A program made the position numbers and the translations under genes. DNA of 64,000 nucleotides from Rhodoligotrophos defluvii. GTDB taxonomy: Bacteria > Pseudomonadota > Alphaproteobacteria > Rhizobiales > Im1. Shown one piece after another: positions 55,340 to 63,933 of the stretch; positions within the stretch are counted from its first letter, which is position 1; each line of letters starts with the position of its first letter. Below the pieces are notes generated by a model. That model was not told the DNA's origin and did no database searches. It saw only the letters and a list, made by a program, of their open reading frames with translations. The stretch spans positions 124,001 through 188,000 of the forward strand of contig NZ_SZZM01000004.1 in NCBI RefSeq assembly GCF_005281615.1. The letters run 5' to 3'.

Positions 55340-56443
55340 ATGTCAGACGTCGACAGAGCCGGTAAACATGACGGCTTGCTGCTTGGTGCAAGGAGCAAGC
55401 CCGCGTCTGCCGCCCGGAGACCGGCGATCTGGTCCGTTGCCTCCACCGAGCTTCAGGTCCTGTTTGCGGCAGTGTTCCTGTTCGGCCTCTTTGCCTTTCT
55501 CTATCCCGATAGCTTCGCCACCGAAGGCACCATGCGCAACATGGTCCGCGTCGCCGGAATCCTCCTGGTGGTGGGCATCGGCCAGAGCTTTGCGCTGATC
55601 GTCGGCGGCTTCGATATCTCGGTCGGCTCGAATATGGGGCTGGTGAGTGTTCTGGTGGCTTTGCTCGCCGTTTCAGGAACACCGGTTCCAACGGCGATCC
55701 TCGTCGGGATTGCCACCGGTGCGCTGATCGGCCTGGTAAACGGCCTGCTGATTGCCAAGCTCAACATAACGCCGTTCGTGACCACGCTCGGCATGCTCAC
55801 CTTTCTTCGCGGCCTGGCGGATGAGCTGGGCAATGGCGGCTCGATCGTCGGCCTGCCTGCCGAGCTGTCGTTCTTCGGGCGCGCGAACTGGGGATTTCTG
55901 CCCTCGGCCGGGGCCATCGCATTCATCGCATTTGCCATCGCCTGGTTCATCCTCAACCGCACACGAGCCGGCCTCTACATCTTCTCGATCGGCGGCAGCC
56001 GCGAGACCTGCCGCCTGGCGGGGGTGCCGGTGACCCGATACGAAATCCTCGCCTATACCTGCTGCGGAGCTTTCGCTGGGCTCGCCGGCGTCATGCTGAC
56101 CGCACGCGTAGCAGTGGGCCAGGCCAATATCGGCCAGGGCTTCGATTTGCTCTCCATCGCCACCGCCGTCATCGGCGGCGTGGCGATCGGCGGGGGCAGC
56201 GGCCGGCTGTCGGGCGTGCTTCTGGGCGTGCTGCTGCTGACCATTCTCACCACCGGCCTCGACATCGCCGGCATCAACACCTTCTACCAGCAAATGGTGA
56301 CGGGCCTCGTGCTGATCTGTGCGGTGCTGGTGGCCCAGGCCCGCAATCCGCAGCTTCTGAAGCGGTTGCTCCGCCTTCGCGGTGAAACGCCGAAGGCCAT
56401 GGATCCCAATGTGCTCAACCTCGAACGCGGGGAGCTGAAATGA
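55340..56443 (+). CDS. ribose-type (CUT2) ABC transporter permease
   Basis: 367 residues from ATG 55340 (GGGAGGAG about 9 bases upstream); the longer frame would cross the operator. About ten hydrophobic segments. RbsC-type landmarks: FALIVGGFDISVGSNMGLVS, VNGLLIAKLNITPFVTTLGM, SIGGSRETCRLAGVPVTRYE and TAVIGGVAIGGGSGRLSGVL. It is the only permease of this transporter and presumably acts as a homodimer. Confidence 0.92.
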   Translation: MSDVDRAGKHDGLLLGARSKPASAARRPAIWSVASTELQVLFAAVFLFGLFAFLYPDSFATEGTMRNMVRVAGILLVVGIGQSFALIVGGFDISVGSNMGLVSVLVALLAVSGTPVPTAILVGIATGALIGLVNGLLIAKLNITPFVTTLGMLTFLRGLADELGNGGSIVGLPAELSFFGRANWGFLPSAGAIAFIAFAIAWFILNRTRAGLYIFSIGGSRETCRLAGVPVTRYEILAYTCCGAFAGLAGVMLTARVAVGQANIGQGFDLLSIATAVIGGVAIGGGSGRLSGVLLGVLLLTILTTGLDIAGINTFYQQMVTGLVLICAVLVAQARNPQLLKRLLRLRGETPKAMDPNVLNLERGELK

Positions 56444-57504
56444 CTTCTGCATATGCATGCGCAAGGCCGATCCTTGCAGGCTTTCTGGCCGGACTGCTGT
56501 CCACCGCCATCCCCTCCGCGGTGCAGGCGCAAGTGGCCCCCGAGATGAAGCCCATGGAGTGCGACGCCATCCTGACCGTCAACGACCTCGCCGGCATTTC
56601 CGCGCCAAAGGCCAAGGAGAGGTACAACATCGTCGTCTCCGTGCCGTCTCTCGCCAATCCCTACATCATGGCGCTGGTCTATGGAGCATACCGGGCGGCG
56701 GAAGATGCGGGCGTAGACGTCAGGGTGAGCTCCGGCTCCGGCATGATGAACTCGGCGGCGCAAATTCGCCAGCTGGAGAACGCCTTGAGCCGTAAGACCG
56801 ACGCGCTTCTCATCAACCCGGCTGATCCGGCGGGGCTTGCCACCATCATCGACGAGACGGTGGATGGAGGCACGCCGGTCTTCGACGTCGGCACCCTGTC
56901 GAGCAGCGCCAAGTCGCGGAAGATCGTTCAGGACGATTTCGCCGTCGGGCAGTTCGCGGTGCAGACGCTCGCAAAATATCTTCCCAACGGTGGACAGGGT
57001 ATCGTGCTCGGCGGTCCCGCGAACGCGGTCTGGGCGCAGCGGCGTGTCGCCGGCTTTCAGGAAGAGATCAAGAAACACCCGAACATGGCGCTCAATGCGG
57101 TGGCCCATTCCGACAGCACGCCGACCGAGGGGCTGCAGAAGTTCCAGAACGCTGCCCAGGCACATCCGCAGGTCGACTGGATCTATACCGTCTTCAGCCT
57201 TCTGCTACCGCCCACGGCCATTCCGCCGGAACATCAGAACGCGGTCTATGTCGGCTCGAGCTATGACGCGATCATGGTCGATGCCGTGAAGAACGGTAGA
57301 GCGGCGGCGGCGCTGGCCGACTTTCCCATCGCCGTGGGCTATGTGGGTGTCGCCCAAGCCGTCCAGGTGCTGAACGGTGACGATACGGTCGTCCGAGGCA
57401 CCTGCATCCCGGCCGGCGCCGTATCGAAGGAGAACGTCGCCGATCCGGTCTGGGAGCGATTCAACACCGTGCCGGATGGGTGGACCATTCCAACGAGCCA
57501 GTGA
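56440..57504 (+). CDS. periplasmic sugar-type substrate-binding protein (RbsB/TorT-like)
   Basis: 354 residues; its start overlaps the permease stop by 4 bases. Signal peptide to about residue 31 (FLAGLLSTAIPSAVQAQ). The core has YNIVVSVPSLANPYIMALVY, AAQIRQLENALSRKTDALLI and VGSSYDAIMVDAVKNGR, in the type I periplasmic/LacI-like fold. The extra N-terminal segment before the core (MKPMECDAILTVNDLAG) recalls TorT-like proteins. The ligand is unknown. Confidence 0.87.
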   Translation: MTSAYACARPILAGFLAGLLSTAIPSAVQAQVAPEMKPMECDAILTVNDLAGISAPKAKERYNIVVSVPSLANPYIMALVYGAYRAAEDAGVDVRVSSGSGMMNSAAQIRQLENALSRKTDALLINPADPAGLATIIDETVDGGTPVFDVGTLSSSAKSRKIVQDDFAVGQFAVQTLAKYLPNGGQGIVLGGPANAVWAQRRVAGFQEEIKKHPNMALNAVAHSDSTPTEGLQKFQNAAQAHPQVDWIYTVFSLLLPPTAIPPEHQNAVYVGSSYDAIMVDAVKNGRAAAALADFPIAVGYVGVAQAVQVLNGDDTVVRGTCIPAGAVSKENVADPVWERFNTVPDGWTIPTSQ

Positions 57505-57535
57505 TGGACGAGATCAGGGCGCACAGGATATCCCG

Positions 57536-59038
57536 ATGAGCGATCCGGTCGCGTTGAGAGTCAGGAACGTCACCAAGCGCTTTCCGGGCGTGATCGCGCT
57601 GGACCGGGTCGCCTTCGACCTCCAATGCGGCGAGATCCACGCGCTTCTCGGCGAGAACGGCGCCGGTAAGTCGACACTGCTGAAAATTCTGACCGGCATC
57701 TATCAGCCGGATGAGGGAAACCTCGTCATCCGTGGCAGAAGCGGATGGTTCGCCACGCCTGCGGAAGCTTATGCCGCCGGCGTCACGATCGTGCCGCAAG
57801 ACGTCTTGATGGTTCCACGGCTTTCCATCGGCCGTAACGTGCTATTGGGGGTGGAGAAAGGGCAGGCGAGACGCGGCAGGCTGAGTGATTCGGAATACGG
57901 GCAGGTTGAGCGGGCCTTCGCCAAAATCGGGCTCGATGTCGGCCCGGAGGCCATAGCCGGCACGCTCAGCGTACCGCAGCTGCGCCTTGCGCAAATAGCC
58001 CGGTGCTTGCTGAAACCCGGCGAGATCGTCATTCTCGACGAGCCCACGGCGGCACTCTCGGAGCCGGATGCGGCACATCTCCTGGAAAACCTGCAAGCCC
58101 TACGCCGTGAAGGGAAGGCCATCATCTATGTGACTCATCGCTTGTCCGAGGTCATCCAGATCGCCGATCGCGCGACTATTCTGCGCGACGGGCGGGTGGC
58201 GGGCCAGTTCAGCCGGCCCCTGGAGCGGGCACGGCTGGTGGAAGCGATGACGAAGTCCACATCCAGGTCGGCGTCCGCGCCGCCCGTTTCTGTTTCGATG
58301 GCAGTAGCCTCTGCCAGCCTGAAGGTGGATGGTTTGAGCGTCGACCGCTGGGTCGAGGGCGTGAGCTTTGAGGCACGCCCTGGGTCGATCGTCGGCATTG
58401 CTGGCGTGCAAGGCTCCGGCCATGGACAGCTGCTCTGGGCCATCGCAAATGCGCTTCCGCGCAAATCGGGCACGGTTCAGCTCGCAGGATCTAATGGCCA
58501 TGGCGCGTCCGTCGTCGACACGTACCGGGCGGGCATCGTGCTCGTGCCCGCAGACAGGCGCAATGCCGCGATCGTGCCGCGCCGCTCCATCGCGGACAAC
58601 ATCGCCATCAGCGGCCGCGCGTTCCATGAGCGGGGTGGGCTTGGCCTGCGCAGCCGAGCGGCCGAAGCAGCGCTCGCCCGTGAATATATCGACCGTTTCG
58701 ACATCAGGCCGCGCGATATCTCCGCCAGAGCCGGTTTTCTGAGTGGTGGCAATCAGCAGAAGGTGGCAATTGCCCGGGCGGTCGCCTCCAAGCCCCGCGT
58801 GCTCCTGATCGAGGAGCCGACCCAGGGGGTCGACATCGGTGCCAAGGCGGAAATCCACGCTCTCTTGCGGCAGATTGCGGCGGAGACCGGCTGCATCGTG
58901 ATCGTCGCAAGTTCGGAGTTCGAGGAATTGATCGCGCTCTGCGCCACGATCCATGTGATGCGTCTCGGCCGCCTGGTCCACAGCTGCCCCAGCGGATCGG
59001 CCACCTATCGCGACATTCTTGAGCACGCGTTGCCGTAG
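57536..59038 (+). CDS. ribose-type ABC transporter ATP-binding protein (two ABC domains)
   Basis: 500 residues from ATG 57536 (AGGA upstream). Domain 1: Walker A GENGAGKST, TIVPQDVLMVPRLSIGRNV, signature-equivalent LSVPQLRLAQIA, Walker B IVILDEPTAALSEPD. Domain 2 has the usual RbsA-like degenerate first motif (GVQGSGHGQLL), then FLSGGNQQKVAIARAVASK and LLIEEPTQGVDIGAKAEI. The domain 1 signature is unusually diverged (SVPQ in place of SxGQ). Last gene of the plus-strand operon. Confidence 0.92.
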   Translation: MSDPVALRVRNVTKRFPGVIALDRVAFDLQCGEIHALLGENGAGKSTLLKILTGIYQPDEGNLVIRGRSGWFATPAEAYAAGVTIVPQDVLMVPRLSIGRNVLLGVEKGQARRGRLSDSEYGQVERAFAKIGLDVGPEAIAGTLSVPQLRLAQIARCLLKPGEIVILDEPTAALSEPDAAHLLENLQALRREGKAIIYVTHRLSEVIQIADRATILRDGRVAGQFSRPLERARLVEAMTKSTSRSASAPPVSVSMAVASASLKVDGLSVDRWVEGVSFEARPGSIVGIAGVQGSGHGQLLWAIANALPRKSGTVQLAGSNGHGASVVDTYRAGIVLVPADRRNAAIVPRRSIADNIAISGRAFHERGGLGLRSRAAEAALAREYIDRFDIRPRDISARAGFLSGGNQQKVAIARAVASKPRVLLIEEPTQGVDIGAKAEIHALLRQIAAETGCIVIVASSEFEELIALCATIHVMRLGRLVHSCPSGSATYRDILEHALP

Positions 59039-59050
59039 CGCAGCCGAGAC

Positions 59051-59080
59051 GAGGCACCCGTACGATAGCACAGGTGCCTC
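59051..59080. terminator. hairpin between convergent operons
   Basis: GAGGCACC (59051-59058) and GGTGCCTC (59073-59080) form a perfect 8-base stem with a 14-base loop in the 54-base gap between convergent genes. No run of T follows on the plus strand. Its position suggests a bidirectional terminator or a transcript 3' end stabiliser. Confidence 0.5.
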
Positions 59081-59092
59081 ACGTGTTTCAGT

Positions 59093-60001
59093 TCACGAAG
59101 CATACTCGGCGAGAGTTGGACATTCACGCTTGTCCATCGGCACCAGCCATTCATCCACGTTCGCCGCGGTGATCAGGGCGCCAGGCAGAATGACTTCCTT
59201 GGGCACCTGTTCTCCGCGCACGGAGCGCAGGCCCAGCTCCATGGCAATGCATGCCATTTTGAAGCCGCTGAACTCGGCGATGGCGAGAATCTTGCCGTCT
59301 TTCACCGCCTGCGCGCCTTCCGTCGTGCCGTCTATGCTCACGACCCGCGTGCCTTTGCGACCAGCGGCTTCCAGCGCTTCCACCGCCGCAACGCCCATAT
59401 TGTCGCTCGCCGCGATCACGCCATCGATCTGCGGATGCTGCTGCATCAGGTTCTCCATCACTTGAAGCGCTTCGAGCCTGTTGTAGTTGGCGGGTTGAGA
59501 AGCGAGAACCTTGATATCCGGAAATTCTGCGGCCGCCTTGTTGAAGCCGATCACGCGGTTGTCCGAGGTGGAATTCCCCTTGATGCCCTCGAGGATCACC
59601 ACATTGCCTTTGCCACCGAGTGCTTCGAACAGGGTCTTGGCGATTGTGTGATCGTTGAAGTTCACGACGGGGATGCCCGATTTGATGATCGACCGGATCA
59701 GCGGCAGCTGCGAATTCGGGTTTAGCGGCATGAACAGCACGAGGTCCGGCCGCGAAACCAGAACGTCTTCAAGCTGGCTCATAGCTTCGGCCAGATTGTT
59801 CGGCTTGATCGGCACGTAATGGACGACCTTTGCGTCCATCTTCGCAGCCATTGTGTCGGCGCCGATGCGGGCGGATTCGAAATGTTCATCCACCTGGTTG
59901 AGGCGAAACACCGCCACTGCTTCCCCCTCCGCTCGGGCGGGCAGCGTTAGGCCCAACCCAACGGCTGCCGCTATCGCGGCGGCGATCCAAGAACGCTTCA
60001 T
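59093..60001 (-). CDS. periplasmic sugar-type substrate-binding protein (RbsB-like), second system
   Basis: 302 residues from ATG 60001, GGAGGA upstream. Signal peptide MKRSWIAAAIAAAVGLGLTL ending at ARA. The core shows the RbsB plan: SQLEDVLVSRPDLVLFMPLN, IIKSGIPVVNFNDHT, MENLMQQHPQIDGVIAASDN and TRVVSIDGTTEGAQAVKDGK. Last gene of the second transporter operon. Confidence 0.9.
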   Translation of the reverse strand: MKRSWIAAAIAAAVGLGLTLPARAEGEAVAVFRLNQVDEHFESARIGADTMAAKMDAKVVHYVPIKPNNLAEAMSQLEDVLVSRPDLVLFMPLNPNSQLPLIRSIIKSGIPVVNFNDHTIAKTLFEALGGKGNVVILEGIKGNSTSDNRVIGFNKAAAEFPDIKVLASQPANYNRLEALQVMENLMQQHPQIDGVIAASDNMGVAAVEALEAAGRKGTRVVSIDGTTEGAQAVKDGKILAIAEFSGFKMACIAMELGLRSVRGEQVPKEVILPGALITAANVDEWLVPMDKRECPTLAEYAS

Positions 60002-60064
60002 GGTTTTCCTCCTTTGATGCGCCGAAACCATTACCGCCGCGGCGCGTAACCGGCGGCCCCGAAC

Positions 60065-61045
60065 TCAGTCCCGCTGTGGCCTGTTGATCAGGCCGTCGAT
60101 GCTGATGGCGAGGATGATGGTGGCGCCCGTCACCAATGGATGCCAGGCCGCCCCGATATTGAAGAGATTGAGCCCGTTGATGACGAGCGTCAGGATGATG
60201 GCGCCCAGGGCGGTCTGGACCATTCCGCCTGCGCCGCCAAACAGCGATGTGCCGCCGACGAGAACCGCGGCAAAGGCCGGAAGCAGCAGGGGATCGCCGA
60301 CCCCTGCGTCTGCCGCGTTGACCCGCCCGAGATAAACCAGGGCGGCAAAGCCCGCGCTTGCGCCGCTCAGGAGATAGAGCAATATCCGCCGGGCGCGCAT
60401 CGGAATGCCGGAAAGCTCGGCAGCGGAGGCATTGGCGCCGATGAAATAGACCTGCCGGCCGAAGCTGGTGAAGGCGAGCACCGCGCCACCGAGCGCCATG
60501 AGCGCCAACATGATCACCACCGGCACCGGCAGTCCCAGCACATAGCCTGTGCCGAGAAAGCGCAGCGCTGGCGGGAAGCCGTAGATCGCCTGGCCGTGCA
60601 TGAAGGTGTAGGTGACGCCCTGTGCGATCCACAGCACGCCATAGGTTGCCAGGAACGGCGGGATCCTCAGCACAGTGATGAGAAGCCCATTGATAAGGCC
60701 GATGGCGCTTCCACAGGCAAGAGCGGTGGCGATCGCGGCCGGTACGGAACCTGTCGTCTTCACGACAGCCGCCGCCAGGCAGGCAGAGAGCGCCAGGTTC
60801 GCGCCGATGGAAAGATCAAGGCCGCCGCCGATGATCACGAAAGTGAGGCCCGCCGCGATGATGAACAGCAGCGAAGCCTGCCGCAGGACGTTGAGAACGT
60901 TCTCCGTCGAGGCAAATCCGTCCGTGCCCAGGGAAAGGACTGCCGCCAGGATAGCGATCAGCAGAAGGCGCTGGAGGATCACCGCACCAGCCCCTTCCAG
61001 CGCGACGATACTAGGCATGGATGCGGTGTTTTGCGTGAACGACAT
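60065..61045 (-). CDS. ribose-type ABC transporter permease, second system (a)
   Basis: 326 residues, ATG 61045. RbsC-type membrane protein with LTFVIIGGGLDLSIGANLAL, INGLLITVLRIPPFLATYGV, YFIGANASAAELSGIPMRAR and FAAVLVGGTSLFGGAGGMVQ. It pairs with the following permease of similar length, so this transporter uses two different permeases. Confidence 0.92.
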   Translation of the reverse strand: MSFTQNTASMPSIVALEGAGAVILQRLLLIAILAAVLSLGTDGFASTENVLNVLRQASLLFIIAAGLTFVIIGGGLDLSIGANLALSACLAAAVVKTTGSVPAAIATALACGSAIGLINGLLITVLRIPPFLATYGVLWIAQGVTYTFMHGQAIYGFPPALRFLGTGYVLGLPVPVVIMLALMALGGAVLAFTSFGRQVYFIGANASAAELSGIPMRARRILLYLLSGASAGFAALVYLGRVNAADAGVGDPLLLPAFAAVLVGGTSLFGGAGGMVQTALGAIILTLVINGLNLFNIGAAWHPLVTGATIILAISIDGLINRPQRD

Positions 61046-61056
61046 GGCGGATCTCC

Positions 61057-62019
61057 TCAGCCGTCGAGGCGTGCGCGGTCAAACAGCAGGATGAGGATGA
61101 CAAGCACGCCGACCGACGCGACCTGCAGTGAGGGCTCGATCGCAAGCAGGCTCATGCCGTTGCGCAGAACGGTGATCGCCGCGACCCCGAGGACCGTGCC
61201 GAACAGCCAACCGCGACCGCGCTCGAACGATGTGCCGCCCAGAACCACCGCAGCTATCGCATCGAACTCCGTGCCGAGGGTGACGGTGGGGTGGGCCGAA
61301 GCCATCCGGCCGACAAGGAGCAGGGCCGATGCCGCGACGGTCACGCTCGCGATCACATAGACTAGCACGTGGATGAGATCGGCCCGGACACCCGCAAGGC
61401 GCAGCGCATCCTTGTTGCCGCCGAGGGCGAACACGTAAGACCCGAAGGCGGTGCGATAAAGCAGCAGGTGGAAAGCCACATAGGCGGCCAGCGCCACCAC
61501 GACCGGCGCAGGGATTCCCAGGACGCGCGACCAATAAAAGTCCGGAAGCGGGCTTTCGAAGCCGGCCACGACATTGCCGCCCGAGAGCACGAGCGCGGCG
61601 CCATGAGCGAGCCCCAGCGTGCCGAGGGTGACCACGAATGTGGGCAGGCCGAAGCGCCCGATCAGAAGCCCGTTGATGGCGCCGATGATGAGACCCGCAA
61701 GCAGCGCAGCACCCGCGGCGGCGGGGACTCCCCAGCCGGAGAGCAGGACCAGCCCGACAATGACGCCGGCGAGGCTCAGCATCGCTCCCGCTGAAAGATC
61801 CAGGCCTTCCGTGAGGATCACCAGCGTCATCGGCAGGGCCACCATCAGCAGCATCGAGCCCTGCAGGCCGAGATTGGTCATATTCGACAGGGAAAGGAAC
61901 CGCGGTTCGATCACCGCGATGACGACGGCCATCACCGGAATCAGCAGGGCGGCGCCCGGAATGGTCCGGCGTTGCCGCCAAGCTGAGCTGAGTGTCCTTG
62001 TGGTTTCAACGGCGGTCAT
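61057..62019 (-). CDS. ribose-type ABC transporter permease, second system (b)
   Basis: 320 residues, start 62019. Landmarks: MTLVILTEGLDLSAGAMLSL, INGLLIGRFGLPTFVVTLGT, VFALGGNKDALRLAGVRADL and IAAVVLGGTSFERGRGWLFG. It overlaps the ATPase stop by 14 bases and ends 11 bases before the next permease. Confidence 0.92.
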   Translation of the reverse strand: MTAVETTRTLSSAWRQRRTIPGAALLIPVMAVVIAVIEPRFLSLSNMTNLGLQGSMLLMVALPMTLVILTEGLDLSAGAMLSLAGVIVGLVLLSGWGVPAAAGAALLAGLIIGAINGLLIGRFGLPTFVVTLGTLGLAHGAALVLSGGNVVAGFESPLPDFYWSRVLGIPAPVVVALAAYVAFHLLLYRTAFGSYVFALGGNKDALRLAGVRADLIHVLVYVIASVTVAASALLLVGRMASAHPTVTLGTEFDAIAAVVLGGTSFERGRGWLFGTVLGVAAITVLRNGMSLLAIEPSLQVASVGVLVILILLFDRARLDG

Positions 62020-63601
62020 CGCTCATCACCAGATCGAGAATCGCCTTTTCCGTGAGGGCATTTCCCTCGAGGTGCCCGACAACCGTGCCTTCGCGCATGA
62101 CATAGGCCCGGTGGGCAAGCTGGATCAGCTCCGGCAGATCGGAGGTGACGAGCAGGACGGCGCCACCCTTTTCCACCACGTCGCGGATCAGGCCGTAGAC
62201 CTCGTATTTCGCGCCGATGTCGATGCCGCGTGTCGGCTCGTCCAGGAGCAGGAGGCGCGACCCCGCCGCGAGCCATTTCCCGAACACGACCTTTTGCTGG
62301 TTACCGCCGCTCAGTGTGGTCGCGGCTTGGCTCGGACCCGAAGCCTTGATGCCGAGCAGTCGGATCATCTCGCGCGCCCTGTCGGCCACCGCCATGGGGG
62401 GAAGGTATCCGAACGTCGACATCAGCCGGTGTGAGGAGGCGATCAGGTTATCGGCAAGCGGGAGCGAGAGGGCCAGCCCCTGTCGCTTGCGGTCCTCGGG
62501 CACGAAACCGATGCCATTCGCGATGGCGGCGACCGGAGACGGCGAGATCTTGCGGCCCGCGACCCGGATCTCCCCTGCCTCGAGGCGGTCCACGCCGAAG
62601 ATTGCGCGCAGCACCTCCGTGCGCCCCGAACCGACGAGGCCGGCCAGGGCGACGACCTCGCCCGACCGGACCGTCAATGCATCGACCCTGACCGCCGAGG
62701 TCTGCAAGCCGGACGCCTCAAGCAGCGTCTGATCCGGCCGATGCGTGATCCTGGGCGGCGCGGCTTCGAGCGAACGGCCGATCATGAGCGTGACGAGTTC
62801 GTCGATGCTCTTTTCGTGCCGGCGCCAGGAGCCTACGCCTTTTCCATCCCGCAGCACGGTGATGCGGTCGGCCAGGCGCTGCACCTCGCGCATCCGGTGC
62901 GAGATGTAGACGATGGCACATCCCTGGGTCCGCAGCCTTTCCAGCGCCTCGAACAGGATCTCCGCTTCCCGCTCCGAGATCGCGGCGGTCGGCTCGTCCA
63001 GGATGAGCACATGCGCCTGTTTGGCCAGCGCCTTGGCAATTTCGACCATCTGCTGCTGGGCGACGGTGAGCTGCGAGACCTTGCGTCGCGGATCATAGTT
63101 GAGATTGAGGCGCTTCAGCGCTTTCGCCGCAGCCTGGTAAAGTGCGTTCAGATTGAGAAACCCGCCTCTCGAGAACAGCTTTTCGCGCCCCAAGAAAATG
63201 TTCCGACCGATATCGAGGGAAGGAACCAGCGAGAACTCCTGGTAGATGACCGCGATACCATACGCGATCGCGTCAGAAGGGCTGGCCATCGAGACCTGGC
63301 GGCCCCCGACCAGAATTTCCCCGGACTCCACACGATGGGCGCCGGCGAGCACCTTGATCAGCGTCGACTTGCCTGCGCCGTTCTGGCCCAGCAGCACGTG
63401 GATTTCCCCCGGCCTGATCTCGATCGAGACATCGGAGAGGGCGCGCACGCCCCGGAACGATTTGGTCGCGCTGCGAAGCTCAAGGGCAGGGGGGCTCGCC
63501 GCATCGGGACTGCGGTTTTGTGGGGCCGCTGCTGGCCGCTCTTCAATGTAAAAACGATTGCAGAGGTGGCTATCCGGCGCAATGACGATGCTCTCCCTCA
63601 T
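62006..63601 (-). CDS. ribose-type ABC transporter ATP-binding protein (two ABC domains), second system
   Basis: 531 residues from ATG 63601, overlapping the DoxX-like gene by 4 bases; the open frame upstream is that gene in another frame. An extra N-terminal stretch of about 40 residues precedes domain 1. Domain 1: Walker A GQNGAGKST, YGIAVIYQEFSLVPSLDIGR, signature LTVAQQQM, Walker B VLILDEPTAAISERE. Domain 2: GLVGSGRTEVLRAIFGV, LSGGNQQKVVFGKWLA, LLLLDEPTRGIDIGAKYEVY. Confidence 0.93.
   Translation of the reverse strand: MRESIVIAPDSHLCNRFYIEERPAAAPQNRSPDAASPPALELRSATKSFRGVRALSDVSIEIRPGEIHVLLGQNGAGKSTLIKVLAGAHRVESGEILVGGRQVSMASPSDAIAYGIAVIYQEFSLVPSLDIGRNIFLGREKLFSRGGFLNLNALYQAAAKALKRLNLNYDPRRKVSQLTVAQQQMVEIAKALAKQAHVLILDEPTAAISEREAEILFEALERLRTQGCAIVYISHRMREVQRLADRITVLRDGKGVGSWRRHEKSIDELVTLMIGRSLEAAPPRITHRPDQTLLEASGLQTSAVRVDALTVRSGEVVALAGLVGSGRTEVLRAIFGVDRLEAGEIRVAGRKISPSPVAAIANGIGFVPEDRKRQGLALSLPLADNLIASSHRLMSTFGYLPPMAVADRAREMIRLLGIKASGPSQAATTLSGGNQQKVVFGKWLAAGSRLLLLDEPTRGIDIGAKYEVYGLIRDVVEKGGAVLLVTSDLPELIQLAHRAYVMREGTVVGHLEGNALTEKAILDLVMSDDRR
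63549..63562. promoter_or_regulatory. partial LacI-type operator inside the start of the second ATPase gene
   Basis: TAAAAACGATTGCA keeps one half-site and the CG centre of the operators at 48069 and 55257, but the left half is degenerate. It falls about 40-50 bases into the coding sequence of the ATPase gene. It may be a weak internal operator or a chance match. Confidence 0.25.
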
Positions 63602-63933
63602 ACGATGCCCCCCACGTCGAGGCCAATGAGCGCGGCGAGCGAAAGCAGGATCGCAGGATATTCCATCTCCCGCCACGCGCGTTGGCGCGCCAGAGTGCCG
63701 ACGGCGCCGATGAGGCATATCCCGGCAATAGCGACGCCGATCCCGCGGGTGGGTGAATACAGGAGCAGGGCCGCCGCCGTTAGTTCTGCCAGCCCGACTG
63801 TGGTGAGCATCCACTTGGGGTATCCGAAGCTTTCGAAGGCCCGCCGCGCGAAATCTGCGCCCGCGGTGTTCGCGGATCCGTGGATCAGCAGCGCGGCAGC
63901 AACGATCCAGCAAAGGCCATCGGCCAGGGTCAT
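63598..63933 (-). CDS. DoxX-like small membrane protein
   Basis: 111 residues from ATG 63933, which has GGGAGGA 6 bases upstream; ATG 63939 lies against that site. Four hydrophobic segments are visible: LCWIVAAALLIHGSANTAG, TVGLAELTAAALLLYS, GVAIAGICLIGAVGTLA and YPAILLSLAALIGLDVG. The GYPKWMLTTVGLAELTAAAL block is typical of the DoxX-like family, whose function is unsettled. Translationally coupled to the sugar transporter ATPase, so it may be part of the uptake or metabolism of that substrate. The operon may begin further upstream, outside the window. Confidence 0.75.
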   Translation of the reverse strand: MTLADGLCWIVAAALLIHGSANTAGADFARRAFESFGYPKWMLTTVGLAELTAAALLLYSPTRGIGVAIAGICLIGAVGTLARQRAWREMEYPAILLSLAALIGLDVGGIV

